Origin: Ralstonia sp. A12
GTDB taxonomy: Bacteria > Pseudomonadota > Gammaproteobacteria > Burkholderiales > Burkholderiaceae
DNA length: 64,000 nt
Assembly (NCBI RefSeq): GCF_000801955.1
Contig: NZ_JSZO01000001.1
Span: forward strand, 248,001 to 312,000
Direction of reading: 5' to 3'
Shown piece after piece: positions 11,160-22,438 of the stretch. The translations under genes and the position numbers were made by a program. The notes below the pieces were generated by a model, which did no database searches, was not told the DNA's origin, and worked only from the letters and a program-made list of their open reading frames with translations. Numbering within the stretch: the first letter of the stretch is position 1; every line of letters begins with the position of its first letter.

Positions 11160-12229
11160 GATTCTTTTCGCAGGTCTTTGACCCGCTGTTCCAGTTGTTG
11201 CAACCGTTCGCGCATGCGCGTCAGGCCTCGGACGATGGCCGCGTTACGTTCCCAGTCGCCATGCGGCATGAACGGGAAGACGCTGGTGAAATGGCCACCG
11301 GGTTTGGTGATGGATTTTGTGATGGACGTACCGCCCGAGACGGTCACACGATCCGCAATCGTCAGATGGCCCGCAAAGTTGGCTGCGCCACCGATGATGC
11401 AGTAGCGCCCGATCTTCGTGCTGCCGGAGATGGCCGCGCAGCCTGCAATGACGGTGTACGCGCCAACGTGCACGTTGTGCGCGATCTGCACCTGGTTATC
11501 GATCTTGCAGCCCTGCTCGACCACCGTATCCGCCATGGCACCGCGGTCGATCGCAGTGTTCGCGCCGATCTCCACGTCATCGCCAATCACAGCGCGGCCG
11601 ATCTGCGGAATCTTCACCCACTCGCCGCCTTGCGGACCGAAATCCGGTGCGAAGCCGAAGCCGTCAGCGCCGATCACCACGCCGCTGTGCAAGATGCAGC
11701 GCGCACCCACCACACAGCCGTGGTAAATCGAGACGTTGGCGTAGAAAAGCGTGTCGTCACCAATGCGTGCATCCGCGCCGACAAAACTGTTGCCGGCAAT
11801 ACGCACGCGCTCACCAAGCACAGCGCCCGCTTCGATGATCACGTTCGGGCCGATCGAACACGATGCCGGCACCACGGCGCCCTCGCCGACGCTCGCGCTC
11901 GGGTGGATGCCAGGCACCACCGGCCGCGCAGTCAACGCAACGAAGCGTTGGGCAACACGGGCAAACGCAGCATACGGATTGGCGGCCACAAGCCAGTTGC
12001 GGCCGTCGGCATGACCTTGGGCGGCAAGCGTTTCCAGATCGCGAGGCGACACGATGATCGCACCCGCGCTGGAGTCCACAGCCTGATTGAGGTACAGCGG
12101 ATTGGAAAGAAAGGCGAGCTGATCGGCGCCGGCCTGATCCAGCGGCGCGATCGACTTGACGATCAGGCCTGCGTCACCCTGGACGGTCGCGCCGAGCGAC
12201 GCGGCAAGTTCACCAAGCGAAAACGACAT
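11156..12229 (-). CDS. lpxD: UDP-3-O-acylglucosamine N-acyltransferase
   Basis: LpxD adds the N-linked hydroxyacyl chain in the third step of lipid A synthesis. The protein has 357 residues: an N-terminal uridine-binding domain ([17 protein letters not shown]), a beta-helix of hexapeptide repeats with the catalytic His region [14 protein letters not shown], and a C-terminal helix ([25 protein letters not shown]). It begins 10 bp after the ompH stop and overlaps fabZ by 4 nt. Confidence 0.98.
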   Translation of the reverse strand: MSFSLGELAASLGATVQGDAGLIVKSIAPLDQAGADQLAFLSNPLYLNQAVDSSAGAIIVSPRDLETLAAQGHADGRNWLVAANPYAAFARVAQRFVALTARPVVPGIHPSASVGEGAVVPASCSIGPNVIIEAGAVLGERVRIAGNSFVGADARIGDDTLFYANVSIYHGCVVGARCILHSGVVIGADGFGFAPDFGPQGGEWVKIPQIGRAVIGDDVEIGANTAIDRGAMADTVVEQGCKIDNQVQIAHNVHVGAYTVIAGCAAISGSTKIGRYCIIGGAANFAGHLTIADRVTVSGGTSITKSITKPGGHFTSVFPFMPHGDWERNAAIVRGLTRMRERLQQLEQRVKDLRKES

Positions 12230-12239
12230 GGGAGCAACC

Positions 12240-12797
12240 TCATTTCGCCGATTGCGAAGCCGCGTTCAGCGCCTTGAGCACATCGTCGGTGATGTCGATA
12301 CGCGGATTCACATACACCGCTTCCTGCACGATCAGATCGTACTTGCGCTGCTCGGCGATCGAACGGATCACGCGGTTGGCGCGCTCGAGCACCTGGGCCA
12401 GCTCTTCATTGCGACGCTGGTTCAGGTCTTCACGGAATTCGCGCTGCTTGCGCTGGAAATCGCGGTCCAGATCGGACAGCTCGCGCTGACGGCGCGTGCG
12501 GTCAGCATCTGCCAGCACGGCCGAGTCCTTGTCCAGCTTGTCGGACATCGCCTTGAGCTTGGCAGCCGTGTCCTGCAGATCGCGGTCGCGCTTGGCGAAC
12601 TCGGCTTCCAGCTTGGACTGCGCTGCCTTTGCCGGCTGCGAGTCGCGCAGGATGCGCTCGGAATTGACAGCGGCGATACGCGCTTCCTGCGCAGCAACCG
12701 GCAGCGCAAAGCTGGCAGCAGCAAGTGCGGCAAAAGCGGCGGACACACCCATGCGGGACAACGTGATGCGCGTGGATTTCATGATGAATGCGGCCAT
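12240..12797 (-). CDS. OmpH/Skp family periplasmic chaperone
   Basis: Skp-type chaperones hold unfolded outer-membrane proteins in the periplasm for BamA. The protein carries a signal peptide ending ...ALPVAAQEA, then [20 protein letters not shown], then a long charged coiled-coil (about residues 60-130), matching Skp. The start at 12797 overlaps the bamA stop as TAATG and gives [15 protein letters not shown] second ATG at 12782 (MKSTRITLS) is an equally possible start and would give a shorter n-region. Its place between bamA and lpxD is the standard order. Confidence 0.92.
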   Translation of the reverse strand: MAAFIMKSTRITLSRMGVSAAFAALAAASFALPVAAQEARIAAVNSERILRDSQPAKAAQSKLEAEFAKRDRDLQDTAAKLKAMSDKLDKDSAVLADADRTRRQRELSDLDRDFQRKQREFREDLNQRRNEELAQVLERANRVIRSIAEQRKYDLIVQEAVYVNPRIDITDDVLKALNAASQSAK

Positions 12798-15094
12798 TAG
12801 AATGCAGTCCCGATCTGGAACTGGAAGCGTTGAGTCTGATCCTCGGCCTTCCGCTTGATCGGGAAGCCCATGCTGATCTTCAGCGGACCAATCGGCGACA
12901 GCCACGACAGGCCGAAACCGGTCGAGTAGCGCATATCGCTCAGCTTGTACGGTTGAGCGGCTTCCGCGAACACGTTACCGTAGTCGAAGAAGGTGAACAG
13001 GCGGACGGTGCGGTCCACACCCGACCCCGGCAGCGGGAAAATGAACTCCACGTTGCCGACGATCTTGCTGGAGCCACCAATGGCGATGCCGTTGGCGTCG
13101 CGCGGGCCCAGCGTGCTGGTCTCATAACCGCGCACCGAGCCGATACCGCCTGCGTAGTAGTTCTTGAAAATCGGGAAGTCCTTGCCGCCGTAGCCTCGGC
13201 CGTAGCCGAACTCGTTGTTGAAGGCCAGCGTGAACGACTTCGAGACCGGGTAGAACCACTGGTGCTGGTAGTACGCGCGGTAGTACGTGACACCGCCCGG
13301 AACGCCGACTTCCAAATTGGCCTGCTGATAGCGGCCACGCGTCGGAACCAGGGCGCTGTCACGCTGATCCTTCGACCAACCGATCGTGAGCGGGAAGTTG
13401 GTGGTAACGCGACCGTTCTTGGCAACCCAGTTCTGATAGGCCAGCGGCGTGTTGGTCGACACGTCAATGGTCGTGCGCTCAACGCCGATACCGAAGAACA
13501 CGGTATCGGTTTCCGAGAACGGCACGCCAAACTTCATGTTGCCGCCCTGTTGCACGATCTTGTAGTTCGAGTCGCCGGTGTAATACAGCGGCTGATACGT
13601 ACGGTAGTACAGCTCGGTCGAGCGGCTGATACCGTCAGTCGTGAAGTACGGGTCGTACTGCGTCACCGCAATGGTACGGTTTGCCTTGGAGGTGTTCACG
13701 TCCAGGCCCAGGCTGGTACCGGAACCGAACACGTTGTCCTGACGGATACCGGCCGAGAGCACCACCTTGTCAGTCGACGAGAAACCCACGCCCAGGTTGA
13801 TCTGGCCGGTCGGCTTTTCCGTCACGTTGACGTTCACGTCCACTTGGTCAGGCGTGCCCGGCACGTCTTCGGTGGTGATGTTCGCATCGGTGAAGTAGCC
13901 CGTGCGGTTGATACGATTCTGCGAGAGCTGCAGCTTCTCGCCGTCAAACCACGAGGCTTCCATCTGGCGCATTTCACGGCGCACCACTTCATCACGCGTC
14001 TTGCTGTTACCCAGCACGTTGACGCGACGCACGTAGACGCGACGCCCCGGATCGACCACCAGCGTGAGCGCAACGGTACGGTCCTTCTGGTTGATCTGCG
14101 GCTGCGGGTTGATCGTGGCGAAAGCGTAGCCGTACGTGCCAAGCAGATCGGTGATCGACTTGGTCGTGGCCGACAGCTTGGCCGAGGAGAACACATCGCC
14201 CTGCTTGAGCTTGATGAGCTTCTCCATCTCGGCCTGCTTCGAAAGCAGTTCGCCGGTCAGCTTGATGTCCGACACCTTGTACTGCTCACCCTCGTGGATG
14301 TTCAGCGTCAGGTAAATGTCCTTCTTGTCCGGCGTGATGGAAACCTGTGTCGACTCGATGGCGAATTCCAGGTAACCGCGGTCCAGGTAGAACGAGCGCA
14401 GTGCTTCCAGGTCAGCCGTCAGCTTCTGCTTGGAGTACAGATCGTTCTTGGTGTACCACGACAGCCAGTTGGGCGTGGACAGCTGCATCTCGTCGCGCAG
14501 GTCGCTTTCCTTAAAAGCCTTGTTGCCGACGATATTGATCTGGCGGATCTTGGCAGTCGGGCCCTCATCCACCGTGAAGGTGATCGACACACGGTTGGCA
14601 TCGACGGGCGTGACAGTGGTCGACACGTCGGCGGCGTAGTAGCCGCGCGAAACGTACTGGCGCTTGATTTCCTGCTCGGCGCGGTCGATCAGCGATTTGT
14701 CGTAGTAACGGGCTTCGGCCACGCCCACACCACGCAGCGTCTTACGCAGCGCATCCTTGTCGAATTCCTTGAAGCCGATGAACTCGAGCTGCGAGATAGC
14801 CGGACGCTCTTCCACGCGCACCACCAGCACGTTGCCTTCGGCGCGGATCTGCACGTCCTTGAAGAAGCCGGTGTTGTAGAGCGCGCGGATCGATTCTGCG
14901 CCCTTTTCGTCGGTGAAGGTCTCACCCACCTTCACGGGCAGATAGCCGAACACGGTACCCGGTTCGACGCGCTGTACCCCCTCCACGCGAATGTCCTTGA
15001 CGACGAACGGCTCCACTGCATGAGCCTGACCGGCAGTCACGGTCAGCACGGAGGCCGCCAGCACGCTGAGCGGGAAGCGATGTTGTCTGATCAA
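12797..15094 (-). CDS. bamA: Outer membrane protein assembly factor BamA
   Basis: BamA is the core of the BAM complex that inserts beta-barrel proteins. The 765-residue protein has a signal peptide (to ...GQAHAVEP), five POTRA domains (about residues 25-420) and a C-terminal 16-strand barrel with the conserved GSVRGYE loop motif. It ends in aromatic Phe (FQFQIGTAF), as outer-membrane proteins do. The start is a TTG at 15094 preceded by an AGGGG Shine-Dalgarno; no ATG in this frame fits the N-terminus better. A 114-bp gap separates it from rseP. Confidence 0.98.
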   Translation of the reverse strand: MIRQHRFPLSVLAASVLTVTAGQAHAVEPFVVKDIRVEGVQRVEPGTVFGYLPVKVGETFTDEKGAESIRALYNTGFFKDVQIRAEGNVLVVRVEERPAISQLEFIGFKEFDKDALRKTLRGVGVAEARYYDKSLIDRAEQEIKRQYVSRGYYAADVSTTVTPVDANRVSITFTVDEGPTAKIRQINIVGNKAFKESDLRDEMQLSTPNWLSWYTKNDLYSKQKLTADLEALRSFYLDRGYLEFAIESTQVSITPDKKDIYLTLNIHEGEQYKVSDIKLTGELLSKQAEMEKLIKLKQGDVFSSAKLSATTKSITDLLGTYGYAFATINPQPQINQKDRTVALTLVVDPGRRVYVRRVNVLGNSKTRDEVVRREMRQMEASWFDGEKLQLSQNRINRTGYFTDANITTEDVPGTPDQVDVNVNVTEKPTGQINLGVGFSSTDKVVLSAGIRQDNVFGSGTSLGLDVNTSKANRTIAVTQYDPYFTTDGISRSTELYYRTYQPLYYTGDSNYKIVQQGGNMKFGVPFSETDTVFFGIGVERTTIDVSTNTPLAYQNWVAKNGRVTTNFPLTIGWSKDQRDSALVPTRGRYQQANLEVGVPGGVTYYRAYYQHQWFYPVSKSFTLAFNNEFGYGRGYGGKDFPIFKNYYAGGIGSVRGYETSTLGPRDANGIAIGGSSKIVGNVEFIFPLPGSGVDRTVRLFTFFDYGNVFAEAAQPYKLSDMRYSTGFGLSWLSPIGPLKISMGFPIKRKAEDQTQRFQFQIGTAF

Positions 15095-15208
15095 TCTAAT
15101 CCCCTAATTGGATCCAGTTGGAATCCACTTCCGAGTGTTTTCAAAACTTTGGGTTGCCCACTCACGCTAGTGGCAACGATGAGGCCTGCCGATCAAGCTT
15201 GATTCGGT

Positions 15209-16594
15209 CTAGCCTCGAGTCAGAAACAGCCGACTCAAATCGTTGTACAAGGCGAGCGAAGTGAGAAGCAGAATGCAGGCGACGCCGATCTTTTGAAGTA
15301 CTGCTTGCCAGGATTCCGGCACGGGTCGGCCTGTCAAAAATTCCACGCAATAATACAGCAAATGCCCCCCATCCAATACCGGAACGGGCAACAAGTTCAA
15401 GACACCGAGACTGACGCTGATCAACGCGAGAAAGCCCACAAAGGTCTGCCAGCCAAGGCTTGCCGCCTTGCCTGCAAAGTCGGCCACCGTGATCGGGCCA
15501 CTCAGGTTCTGCAGCGAAGCTTGCCCCACGATCATCTTGCCCAGCACCTGCAGCGACAGCACCGAGGTCTCCCAGACCTGATGCAAACCGTGCACCAACG
15601 CGGCGCCCGGCGCGTCACGCATCAGCGCTGTCTCGACCTTCTGGTTGAGTTGGGCACCCAGCTTGCCGACCTTCGGCCCGCTCGGATTCTTCGGGTCGGT
15701 ATCAGCGTCGGGACGCACCGGCAGCGTCATCGGCTCGCCATTACGCAGAATGTCGATCGAAGCGTTCTGCTCCGGCATGGCGCGAATCTGGCGGATGAGA
15801 TCCATCGCCTGGTCTGCGGGCTGGCCTGCGAAGCGGACGATCTGATCGCCGGCACGCAACCCGGCGCGGGAGGCAGCGCTATTCGGCAGAACGTCGACGA
15901 TGGTGACCGGGCCACCAAGCAGACGCAAACCAATCTGGTCAATCACATCGGCTTGGGGCGTACGGGCGGGGCTCGGCAGCCCCTGCAGATGAACCGTACG
16001 CTCCGCGCCATCAGTACCGCGCACTTGCAGGAGCGCGTCATGTCCGCCAATACCGGCGGAATACAGACGCATACGTACATCGCTCCAGCTACGCACGGGG
16101 CTTGGGGCTTCCACGTCAGTGCCGACGGCGATCACACGATCCTTTGCGCGCAGATCAGCCTGAGCGGCAATGCTGCCCGGTGGCGGCGCACCAAGGATGG
16201 GCAGCGGCTCAATCGCTCCAACCCACGCCAGCACGGCATACAGAACGATCGCCAGCAGAAAGTTGGCGATCGGGCCGGCGGCCACGATGGCGAAACGCTT
16301 GTAGACAGGCTGGTGGTCGAAGGTGCGCGGCAGCTCTTCGGGCAGGATGGGCGGGTCTTTCTCGGGGTCTCTTGCACCCTCGCCCAGCATCTTGACGTAA
16401 CCGCCAAGTGGGATGGCGCAGAGGGTCCACTCGGTGCGGTCCGGGCCGCGGCCGACATGACGGAACAGCACCTTGCCAAAGCCAACCGAGAACCGCAGCA
16501 CTTTCACGCCGCACAGGCGCGCGACGCTGTAGTGGCCCAGTTCATGAATGACGATCAGTACCGCGATCGCAAAAACAAACGCTAAAACGGTCTG
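15209..16594 (-). CDS. rseP: RIP site-2 zinc metalloprotease RseP
   Basis: RseP is the inner-membrane protease that cleaves anti-sigma factor RseA and so activates the SigmaE envelope stress response. The zinc motif HELGH is in the first membrane segment (LAFVFAIAVLIVIHELGHY), followed by two PDZ domains. The third ligand region is NLLPVPVLDGGHLLYY near the C-terminus. The open frame extends to a GTG at 16636. However, a strong GGAGAAGG Shine-Dalgarno stands just before a TTG at 16594, which also matches the family N-terminus, so TTG is chosen (461 residues). Confidence 0.95.
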   Translation of the reverse strand, partial: QTVLAFVFAIAVLIVIHELGHYSVARLCGVKVLRFSVGFGKVLFRHVGRGPDRTEWTLCAIPLGGYVKMLGEGARDPEKDPPILPEELPRTFDHQPVYKRFAIVAAGPIANFLLAIVLYAVLAWVGAIEPLPILGAPPPGSIAAQADLRAKDRVIAVGTDVEAPSPVRSWSDVRMRLYSAGIGGHDALLQVRGTDGAERTVHLQGLPSPARTPQADVIDQIGLRLLGGPVTIVDVLPNSAASRAGLRAGDQIVRFAGQPADQAMDLIRQIRAMPEQNASIDILRNGEPMTLPVRPDADTDPKNPSGPKVGKLGAQLNQKVETALMRDAPGAALVHGLHQVWETSVLSLQVLGKMIVGQASLQNLSGPITVADFAGKAASLGWQTFVGFLALISVSLGVLNLLPVPVLDGGHLLYYCVEFLTGRPVPESWQAVLQKIGVACILLLTSLALYNDLSRLFLTRG

Positions 16595-16685
16595 CAAGAA
16601 CCTTCTCCGGATGCACTGATGGGCGCGCACGGGCACAACCCGAGCGAGCGCACTATGTTACCCGCTCGCGCTGACAGAGCACTTG

Positions 16686-17876
16686 TCACGCGGCTGGCAG
16701 ATGCGCACACGCCGTCGCAATGTAGTGCTCGGCGCAACTGCGCGCCTGCGCATCAGCTGCGAAAACGGTGTCGAGCGAATCTGCCGGCACGATGGAGGCA
16801 CGCGCCAGCGTGTCACCCACCACGGCAGCGATGTCGGTAAAACGGATGCGGCGCTGCAAAAATGCCTCGACCGCCACCTCGTTGGCCGCGTTCAGTACAG
16901 CAGGTGCCGTGCCACCGGCGCGCAGCGCATCGAAAGCGAGCGCCAGGCACGGGAAGCGGCGCAAGTCCGGCTCCTCGAAGGTGAGCGTGCCAGTGGCGGC
17001 CAGATCCAGCAGCGGCACGCCGGCTTCAATGCGCTCCGGATACGCCAGCCCGTAGGCAATCGGCGTGCGCATATCGGGGTTGCCGAGCTGCGCGAGTACC
17101 GAGCCATCATCGTAGCCGACCATCGAATGAATCACGCTCTGCGGATGGATCAGCACCTCCAGGTGCTCGACCGGCACGCCGAACAGCCAGTACGCCTCAA
17201 TCACCTCCAGCCCCTTGTTCATCATGGTGGCGGAGTCGACCGAGATCTTGCGCCCCATGACCCAGTTGGGATGGGCGCAGGCCTGGTCGGGCGTGACGTC
17301 GGCGAGCGTGTCGACCGCACGTGTGCGGAATGGACCGCCCGAAGCGGTCAGGACGATACGCGACACACCGCGCCCAAATTTCGGGGCCTGCTGTGGCAGG
17401 CACTGGAAAATGGCGTTGTGCTCGCTGTCGATCGGCAACACGGTTGCGCCATGCTGATGAACGGCGTCCATGAAGAGCGCGCCGGACATCACCAACGCTT
17501 CCTTATTGGCCAGCAGCACACGCTTGCCGGCACGCACAGCGGCTAGCGTCGGACGCAAGCCCGCGGCGCCAACAATGGCCGCCATCACAGCATCGCAATC
17601 GGGGTGCGCCGAGGCCTCTTCCAGTGCCTCGGGGCCAAAGCGAATGTCGATACCGACGGCATCGGCGCCAAGTTGATCGCGCAACGCATCCGCTGCGACG
17701 GCCGAACCGAGCACAGCCATCCGCGGACGAAACTCGCGGCACAGTGTGGCGAGCTTGTCGGCCTGTGCGTTGGCCGTGAGTGCGAATACGCGGTACTTGT
17801 CCGGGTGACTGCGCACCACGTCGAGCGTGCTGTCACCAATGGAGCCGGTCGCGCCAAGAACGGTCAAACGCATCAT
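16686..17876 (-). CDS. dxr: 1-deoxy-D-xylulose 5-phosphate reductoisomerase
   Basis: Dxr (IspC) performs the first committed step of the MEP isoprenoid pathway, using NADPH. The 396-residue protein has the N-terminal nucleotide loop [14 protein letters not shown], the [16 protein letters not shown] block and the metal/substrate region [14 protein letters not shown]. It supplies precursor for UppS, encoded two genes upstream in the same run. Two ATGs are adjacent (17876 and 17873) and either could be used. Confidence 0.98.
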   Translation of the reverse strand: MMRLTVLGATGSIGDSTLDVVRSHPDKYRVFALTANAQADKLATLCREFRPRMAVLGSAVAADALRDQLGADAVGIDIRFGPEALEEASAHPDCDAVMAAIVGAAGLRPTLAAVRAGKRVLLANKEALVMSGALFMDAVHQHGATVLPIDSEHNAIFQCLPQQAPKFGRGVSRIVLTASGGPFRTRAVDTLADVTPDQACAHPNWVMGRKISVDSATMMNKGLEVIEAYWLFGVPVEHLEVLIHPQSVIHSMVGYDDGSVLAQLGNPDMRTPIAYGLAYPERIEAGVPLLDLAATGTLTFEEPDLRRFPCLALAFDALRAGGTAPAVLNAANEVAVEAFLQRRIRFTDIAAVVGDTLARASIVPADSLDTVFAADAQARSCAEHYIATACAHLPAA

Positions 17877-17890
17877 GTTCGGAAGACGCC

Positions 17891-18709
17891 TCAGGAAATC
17901 AGCAACGCAGCCAGCGGGAACACCGGCAGCAGCGCATCGATACGGTCGAGCACGCCGCCATGACCGGGCAGCAGACGGCTGCTGTCCTTCATGCCGACCT
18001 GACGCTTGAGCAGAGATTCAAACAAGTCGCCGCCGATGCTTGCAGCCACCAGCACGATCGTGAGCGCCAAGGCTACGACCGCACCGTTCTGGTCGAACTG
18101 ATGCGAGAACCATGTCGGCGCAAACCAATGCGTAACGCCCGCCACTGTGGCGATGATTGCCACGAGCACCGCCCCGCCGATCGCACCCTCCCATGACTTG
18201 CCCGGGCTGATGGTCGGCGCCAGCTTGCGGCGGCCGATGGCCTTGCCGACGAAATACGCGCCCACGTCTGCCGCCCAAACGAGCACCGCCACGGAAAGCA
18301 GGAAGGCAACCCCGTGTGTGCGCAATTCAATCGCGGCATGCACAAACGCCGGCAACATCACCAAGCCCAGCAGCGTGAAGACGACTTTGCGCGTACCGTG
18401 CAGTTCACGCACACCACCCGCCAGCAGCCCCCAGGCGACCACCCAGGCGATCACCGCACCAAGAAACAGCGGCCGCACGTCGCCACGCACAGGGATGTCA
18501 TGCCAGGCGATCGTCAGCACAACCACGACCACCGCATACAGCACCGGCCCCCACCAGCTCGGCAAGCGCACGAGCCGCCCCCACTCCCAGGCTGCCAGCA
18601 CGGCAAACACCGTCACCAGCCCGTCAAGGCCGGCTGGCGGTGCAAAGAACAGAATGGGCAGGATGACAATCAGCAGGCAGACAGCGGTAATGACGCGAGT
18701 CAGCAGCAT
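17891..18709 (-). CDS. cdsA: Phosphatidate cytidylyltransferase
   Basis: CdsA makes CDP-diacylglycerol from phosphatidate and CTP, the branch point of phospholipid synthesis. The 272-residue protein is very hydrophobic, with about seven or eight membrane segments. It ends in the family signature [20 protein letters not shown] and [11 protein letters not shown]. It starts 3 bp after uppS, and dxr begins 14 bp downstream of its stop, consistent with an operon. Confidence 0.97.
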   Translation of the reverse strand: MLLTRVITAVCLLIVILPILFFAPPAGLDGLVTVFAVLAAWEWGRLVRLPSWWGPVLYAVVVVVLTIAWHDIPVRGDVRPLFLGAVIAWVVAWGLLAGGVRELHGTRKVVFTLLGLVMLPAFVHAAIELRTHGVAFLLSVAVLVWAADVGAYFVGKAIGRRKLAPTISPGKSWEGAIGGAVLVAIIATVAGVTHWFAPTWFSHQFDQNGAVVALALTIVLVAASIGGDLFESLLKRQVGMKDSSRLLPGHGGVLDRIDALLPVFPLAALLIS

Positions 18710-18712
18710 GTG

Positions 18713-19489
18713 TCAGGCTCCGGCAGATAGCGCGGGGGGAACATCGGGCTCGAGCTGCGCGCTGGTGCGACCGAAGCGGCGCTCGCGGTTGCGATACCAG
18801 GCAAAGGCGCGATCCAGCTCGGCGGCGTCGAAATCGGGCCAGTAGCGATCGGTGAAGTACAGCTCCGAGTACGCAAGCTGCCACAGCAGGAAGTTGCTGA
18901 TGCGCTGCTCACCGCCGGTGCGGATGAACAGATCCGGCTCGGGCGCGTAAGCCAACGCCATGTACGGCGCAAGAACATCTTCCGTGATGGCTTCGGGCGC
19001 GATGCCCGGCTGCGCCACCATCAAGGCGCGCATGGCCTGGAGGATGTCCCAGCGGCCGCCATAGTTGGCGAGGATGGTGACCGTCAACCCCGGATTGGCA
19101 GCCGTCTTGGCCTCAGCCTCGCGGATCAGCAATTGGATCCGCGGACTGAATGCCGAGAGATCGCCCACCACGCGCAGCCGGATGCCGTTGTCGTGCAGCT
19201 TGCTCACTTCACGGCGCAGCGCTGTCATGAACAGCTTCATCAGGAAGGTGACTTCGTCGGCCGGGCGGCGCCAGTTCTCGGAGCTGAAGGCGAACAGCGT
19301 CAGGTAACCGACACCTCGGCGCGCTGCGGCTTCAACCGTCGCACGCACGGCGTCGAGGCCGCGACTGTGTCCGGCCACGCGCGGCAGGTGGCGTTCAGTG
19401 GCCCAGCGGCCGTTGCCATCCATGATGACGGCAACATGACGCGGCGTATCGGCGGTGTCCGGCACCGCCTGTGTGGAACTGATATGCAT
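18713..19489 (-). CDS. uppS: Undecaprenyl diphosphate synthase
   Basis: UppS is a cis-prenyltransferase that makes the C55 lipid carrier for peptidoglycan and LPS. The 258-residue protein has the catalytic motif [10 protein letters not shown], followed by [14 protein letters not shown] and, near the C-terminus, [21 protein letters not shown] non-conserved N-terminus of about 18 residues precedes HVAVIMDG. Confidence 0.98.
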   Translation of the reverse strand: MHISSTQAVPDTADTPRHVAVIMDGNGRWATERHLPRVAGHSRGLDAVRATVEAAARRGVGYLTLFAFSSENWRRPADEVTFLMKLFMTALRREVSKLHDNGIRLRVVGDLSAFSPRIQLLIREAEAKTAANPGLTVTILANYGGRWDILQAMRALMVAQPGIAPEAITEDVLAPYMALAYAPEPDLFIRTGGEQRISNFLLWQLAYSELYFTDRYWPDFDAAELDRAFAWYRNRERRFGRTSAQLEPDVPPALSAGA

Positions 19490-19541
19490 GAATCGGGCTT
19501 CCCGCAGCCGGCACCCAATGCACCGGCCTCGGGAGACGGCC

Positions 19542-20102
19542 TTACACCGTCATGATTTCCTTGTCTTTCTCGGCGACCAGCTTGTCGATTTCGGCGACGA
19601 ACTTGTCGGTCAGCTTCTGCACGTCGTCGCCACCACGGCGCTCATCGTCTTCCGAGATGGCCTTGTCCTTGACCAGTTTCTTGAGCTGCTCGTTCGCGTC
19701 GCGGCGCAGGTTGCGCACGGCAACCTTGGCGTCTTCGCCCTCACCCTTCACGACCTTGGTCAGCTCCTTGCGGCGCTCTTCGGTCAGCGCGGGCGTCGGG
19801 ACACGAATGATGTCACCCATGGTGGCAGGATTCAGGCCCAGATCCGCTTCACGGATGGCCTTCTCCACGACCTGCACCATCTTCTTTTCCCACGGTTGCA
19901 CGCCGATCGTGCGCGCGTCCACCAGCGTCACGTTGGCGACTTGGCTGATCGGCACCATCGAACCGTAGTAGTCGACTTGCACGTGATCGAGCAGACCAGT
20001 GTGGGCTCGCCCAGTGCGGATCTTGGCCAGATCCGTCTTGAGAGCCTCGATCGACTTCTGCATCTTCTGCTCGGCATTCTTCTTAACATCGGCGACGCTC
20101 AT
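19542..20102 (-). CDS. frr: Ribosome recycling factor
   Basis: With EF-G, RRF splits post-termination ribosomes. The protein has 186 residues, the standard length, beginning [22 protein letters not shown]. It carries the conserved [19 protein letters not shown] and [11 protein letters not shown] segments that form its three-helix bundle. It lies between pyrH and uppS as usual. GAGG in the Shine-Dalgarno position precedes the ATG. Confidence 0.99.
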   Translation of the reverse strand: MSVADVKKNAEQKMQKSIEALKTDLAKIRTGRAHTGLLDHVQVDYYGSMVPISQVANVTLVDARTIGVQPWEKKMVQVVEKAIREADLGLNPATMGDIIRVPTPALTEERRKELTKVVKGEGEDAKVAVRNLRRDANEQLKKLVKDKAISEDDERRGGDDVQKLTDKFVAEIDKLVAEKDKEIMTV

Positions 20103-20278
20103 ACTTCCTCCGAACGATAACGGCGGCCTGCCAGATAAACGCCCCGGAACACGACACAGGGCACAGGCAAAACCAAAAAGACAATAGGCGATTTTACATG
20201 GAAGCCGCTCGCCAACGCCATTTACGCGGAGTCAGCGAACGGTAAAAAAGGGGCTTACCAAGCGGCGGAGCGCCCGCC

Positions 20279-20989
20279 TCAGACGTGCACCAGCGTGCCC
20301 TCGTCTTCACCCATGATGACGCGCTTGAGTGCGCCCGGCTTCTGGATCGAGAACACCTTGATCGGCAGCTTCTGGTCGCGGCACAGCGCGAAGGCAGTCG
20401 CATCCATCACCTGCAGGTTGCGCGAGATGGCCTCGTCGAACGTGATGGTGGTGTAGCGGGTGGCACTCGGATCCTTCTTTGGGTCGGCAGTGTAGACGCC
20501 GTCAACCTTGGTGGCCTTGAGGACGATTTCGGCGCCGATTTCCGAACCACGCAGCGCAGCTGCGGTGTCGGTGGTGAAGAACGGGTTGCCGGTGCCAGCC
20601 GCGAAGATCACGATCTTGCCCTCTTCCAACTGGCGGATCGCGCGCGGGCGGATGTACGGCTCAACCACCTGATCCAGGCGCAGCGCCGATTGCACACGGC
20701 CTTCGAGGTTGGCGTGGCGCATGGCGTCCTGCAGGGCCAGCGCGTTCATCATCGTGGCCAGCATACCCATGTAGTCGGCCGTGGCGCGGTCCATACCGGC
20801 TGCACCACCCGCAACGCCGCGGAAGATGTTGCCGCCACCAATCACCACTGCCACCTGCACGCCCAACTTCACGATTTCGGCGATGTCGTTGACCATCCCT
20901 TCGATGGTGCTGCGATTGATGCCGAAGGCATCGTCGCCCATCAGGGCTTCGCCGGAAAGTTTGAGTAGAACGCGCTTATAGGCAGGCAT
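20279..20989 (-). CDS. pyrH: Uridylate kinase (UMP kinase)
   Basis: PyrH phosphorylates UMP to UDP as a hexameric amino-acid-kinase-fold enzyme. The start is the ATG at 20989 ([18 protein letters not shown]; 236 residues), with GAGG seven nt upstream. The open frame extends beyond it, but without homology to the family. The [27 protein letters not shown] and [16 protein letters not shown] blocks are diagnostic. A 176-bp spacer follows before frr. Confidence 0.98.
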   Translation of the reverse strand: MPAYKRVLLKLSGEALMGDDAFGINRSTIEGMVNDIAEIVKLGVQVAVVIGGGNIFRGVAGGAAGMDRATADYMGMLATMMNALALQDAMRHANLEGRVQSALRLDQVVEPYIRPRAIRQLEEGKIVIFAAGTGNPFFTTDTAAALRGSEIGAEIVLKATKVDGVYTADPKKDPSATRYTTITFDEAISRNLQVMDATAFALCRDQKLPIKVFSIQKPGALKRVIMGEDEGTLVHV

Positions 20990-21152
20990 GGAGATCCTCG
21001 TGACGATTCCTGGTACGGGAAACAGGAAAGGGGGAAATGACGCTGCGACCGGCAAAGCCCTGGGGGCTCCGCTCATCCCGCAACCTTCTTGCGCGGAAGC
21101 CGTCCTGGCGTGATAGCCGGCCGACGCCCGCGCAAGCAGGCTGCACCTGCAA

Positions 21153-21180
21153 ACAGGGCACCTTGCGGTGCCCTGTCTGT
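21153..21180 (-). terminator. Probable intrinsic terminator downstream of tsf
   Basis: A perfect 10-bp stem, ACAGGGCACC paired with GGTGCCCTGT (21153-21162 and 21167-21176), has a 4-nt loop. It lies about 110 bp past the tsf stop and 164 bp before pyrH. The U-tract on the minus strand is short (TTTG), so termination may be partial, allowing some read-through into pyrH. Confidence 0.55.
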
Positions 21181-21284
21181 TCGGCATTATACGATCGCGC
21201 CGATGGAGAAAAGTTGCTCTGCCGGCCCGTACTTATGCCGGCGGCGGGCTGACTGCCGCCCCATCGGTAGCAATCGCTGCAGCA

Positions 21285-22175
21285 TTACGCCTGTTGCTTT
21301 GCAGCAGCCACTTGGGCAGCCACTTCCGCAGCGAAGTCGTCCTGCTTCTTCTCGATGCCTTCGCCCACCACGTACAGCGTGAAAGCCTTCACGGTCGTGT
21401 TGGCAGCCTTGAGCATCTGCTCAACGGTCTGCTTGTCGTTCTTCACGAACGGCTGGTTCAGCAGCGAGACTTCCTTCAGGTACTTCTGCACGCTGCCTTC
21501 CACCATCTTGGCGACGATTTCAGCCGGCTTGCCCGATTCGGCAGCCTTCTGCTCGGCAACGCTACGTTCCTTGGCGACCAGCTCGGCCGGCACGTCATCC
21601 GCCGACAGCGACACCGGCTTCATGGCCGCAGCCTGCATTGCAGCGTCCTTGGCGGCCACTTCGTCACCCTGGAACGCCACCATCACGCCGATACGGGTGC
21701 CGTGCAGGTACGACGTCAGCTGCGTGCCTTCGAAGCGCTGGAAGCGGCGGATCGTCATGTTCTCGCCGATCTTGCCGATCAGGCCCACACGCACATCCTC
21801 AACCGTCGGGCCGAAACCGTCTTGCGACAGCGGCAGCGCGCCGATAGCCGCAACGTCAGCCGGATTGCTCTTGGCGATCAGCGCAGCCACCGAGTTGGCG
21901 AAGGCCAGGAACGAATCGTTCTTCGAGACGAAGTCGGTTTCGCAATTGATCTCGACCAGCGCGCCGACCGTACCGTCCACCGCAGCCGCCACCACGCCTT
22001 CAGCGGTGATGCGCGAGGCGGCCTTGCCTGCCTTGTTACCCAGCTTCACGCGCAGAATTTCTTCGGCCTTTTCCAGGTTGCCTTCGGCTTCCGTCAGGGC
22101 CTTCTTGCATTCCATCATCGGCGCGTCGGTCTTCGCGCGCAGTTCTGCAACCATGCTTGCGGTAATTGCCGCCAT
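21285..22175 (-). CDS. tsf: Elongation factor Ts
   Basis: EF-Ts is the nucleotide exchange factor for EF-Tu. The start at 22175 ([19 protein letters not shown]) is favoured because the AAGGAG Shine-Dalgarno lies 7 nt upstream of it but only 1 nt from an ATG two codons earlier. The UBA-like N-terminus with [17 protein letters not shown] and the [12 protein letters not shown] motif identify it. The protein has 296 residues. It follows rpsB, as in most bacteria, separated by the rpsB terminator. Confidence 0.98.
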   Translation of the reverse strand: MAAITASMVAELRAKTDAPMMECKKALTEAEGNLEKAEEILRVKLGNKAGKAASRITAEGVVAAAVDGTVGALVEINCETDFVSKNDSFLAFANSVAALIAKSNPADVAAIGALPLSQDGFGPTVEDVRVGLIGKIGENMTIRRFQRFEGTQLTSYLHGTRIGVMVAFQGDEVAAKDAAMQAAAMKPVSLSADDVPAELVAKERSVAEQKAAESGKPAEIVAKMVEGSVQKYLKEVSLLNQPFVKNDKQTVEQMLKAANTTVKAFTLYVVGEGIEKKQDDFAAEVAAQVAAAKQQA

Positions 22176-22318
22176 TCTCATGCTCCTTGTTTCAGATCGT
22201 CGTCCGGCTACGCGCTGAATCCGTCTTTGCGTCTTCGCTTCGCGCCGGCCTGTCGTCCGGGTTGTATCCGGCCGCCCCACGAAATACGACGCGCGTGGGA
22301 CATCCGCATGACAAATTT

Positions 22319-22348
22319 CAAAAAAAAGGGGCGTTTGTTACGCGCCCC
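22319..22348 (-). terminator. Intrinsic terminator downstream of rpsB
   Basis: On the minus strand AGGGGCG pairs with CGCCCCT (22348-22342 with 22332-22326) and is followed at once by seven T residues (22326-22320). It lies about 90 bp past the rpsB stop and 140 bp before the tsf start. tsf is therefore transcribed by read-through or from its own promoter in this gap. Confidence 0.75.
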
Positions 22349-22438
22349 TGTCTGGCCATTGATTTCGATGCACTGCATCGAAAGCGGCCTGACGCACTCC
22401 CCGCCCGGTAATGCGGCGGGTGCACGCCTTTTTGTGTT

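Noticed and set aside
12788-15202. 804-residue plus-strand open frame
   Set aside because: It is antisense to bamA, which has a clear POTRA/barrel sequence and conserved neighbours.
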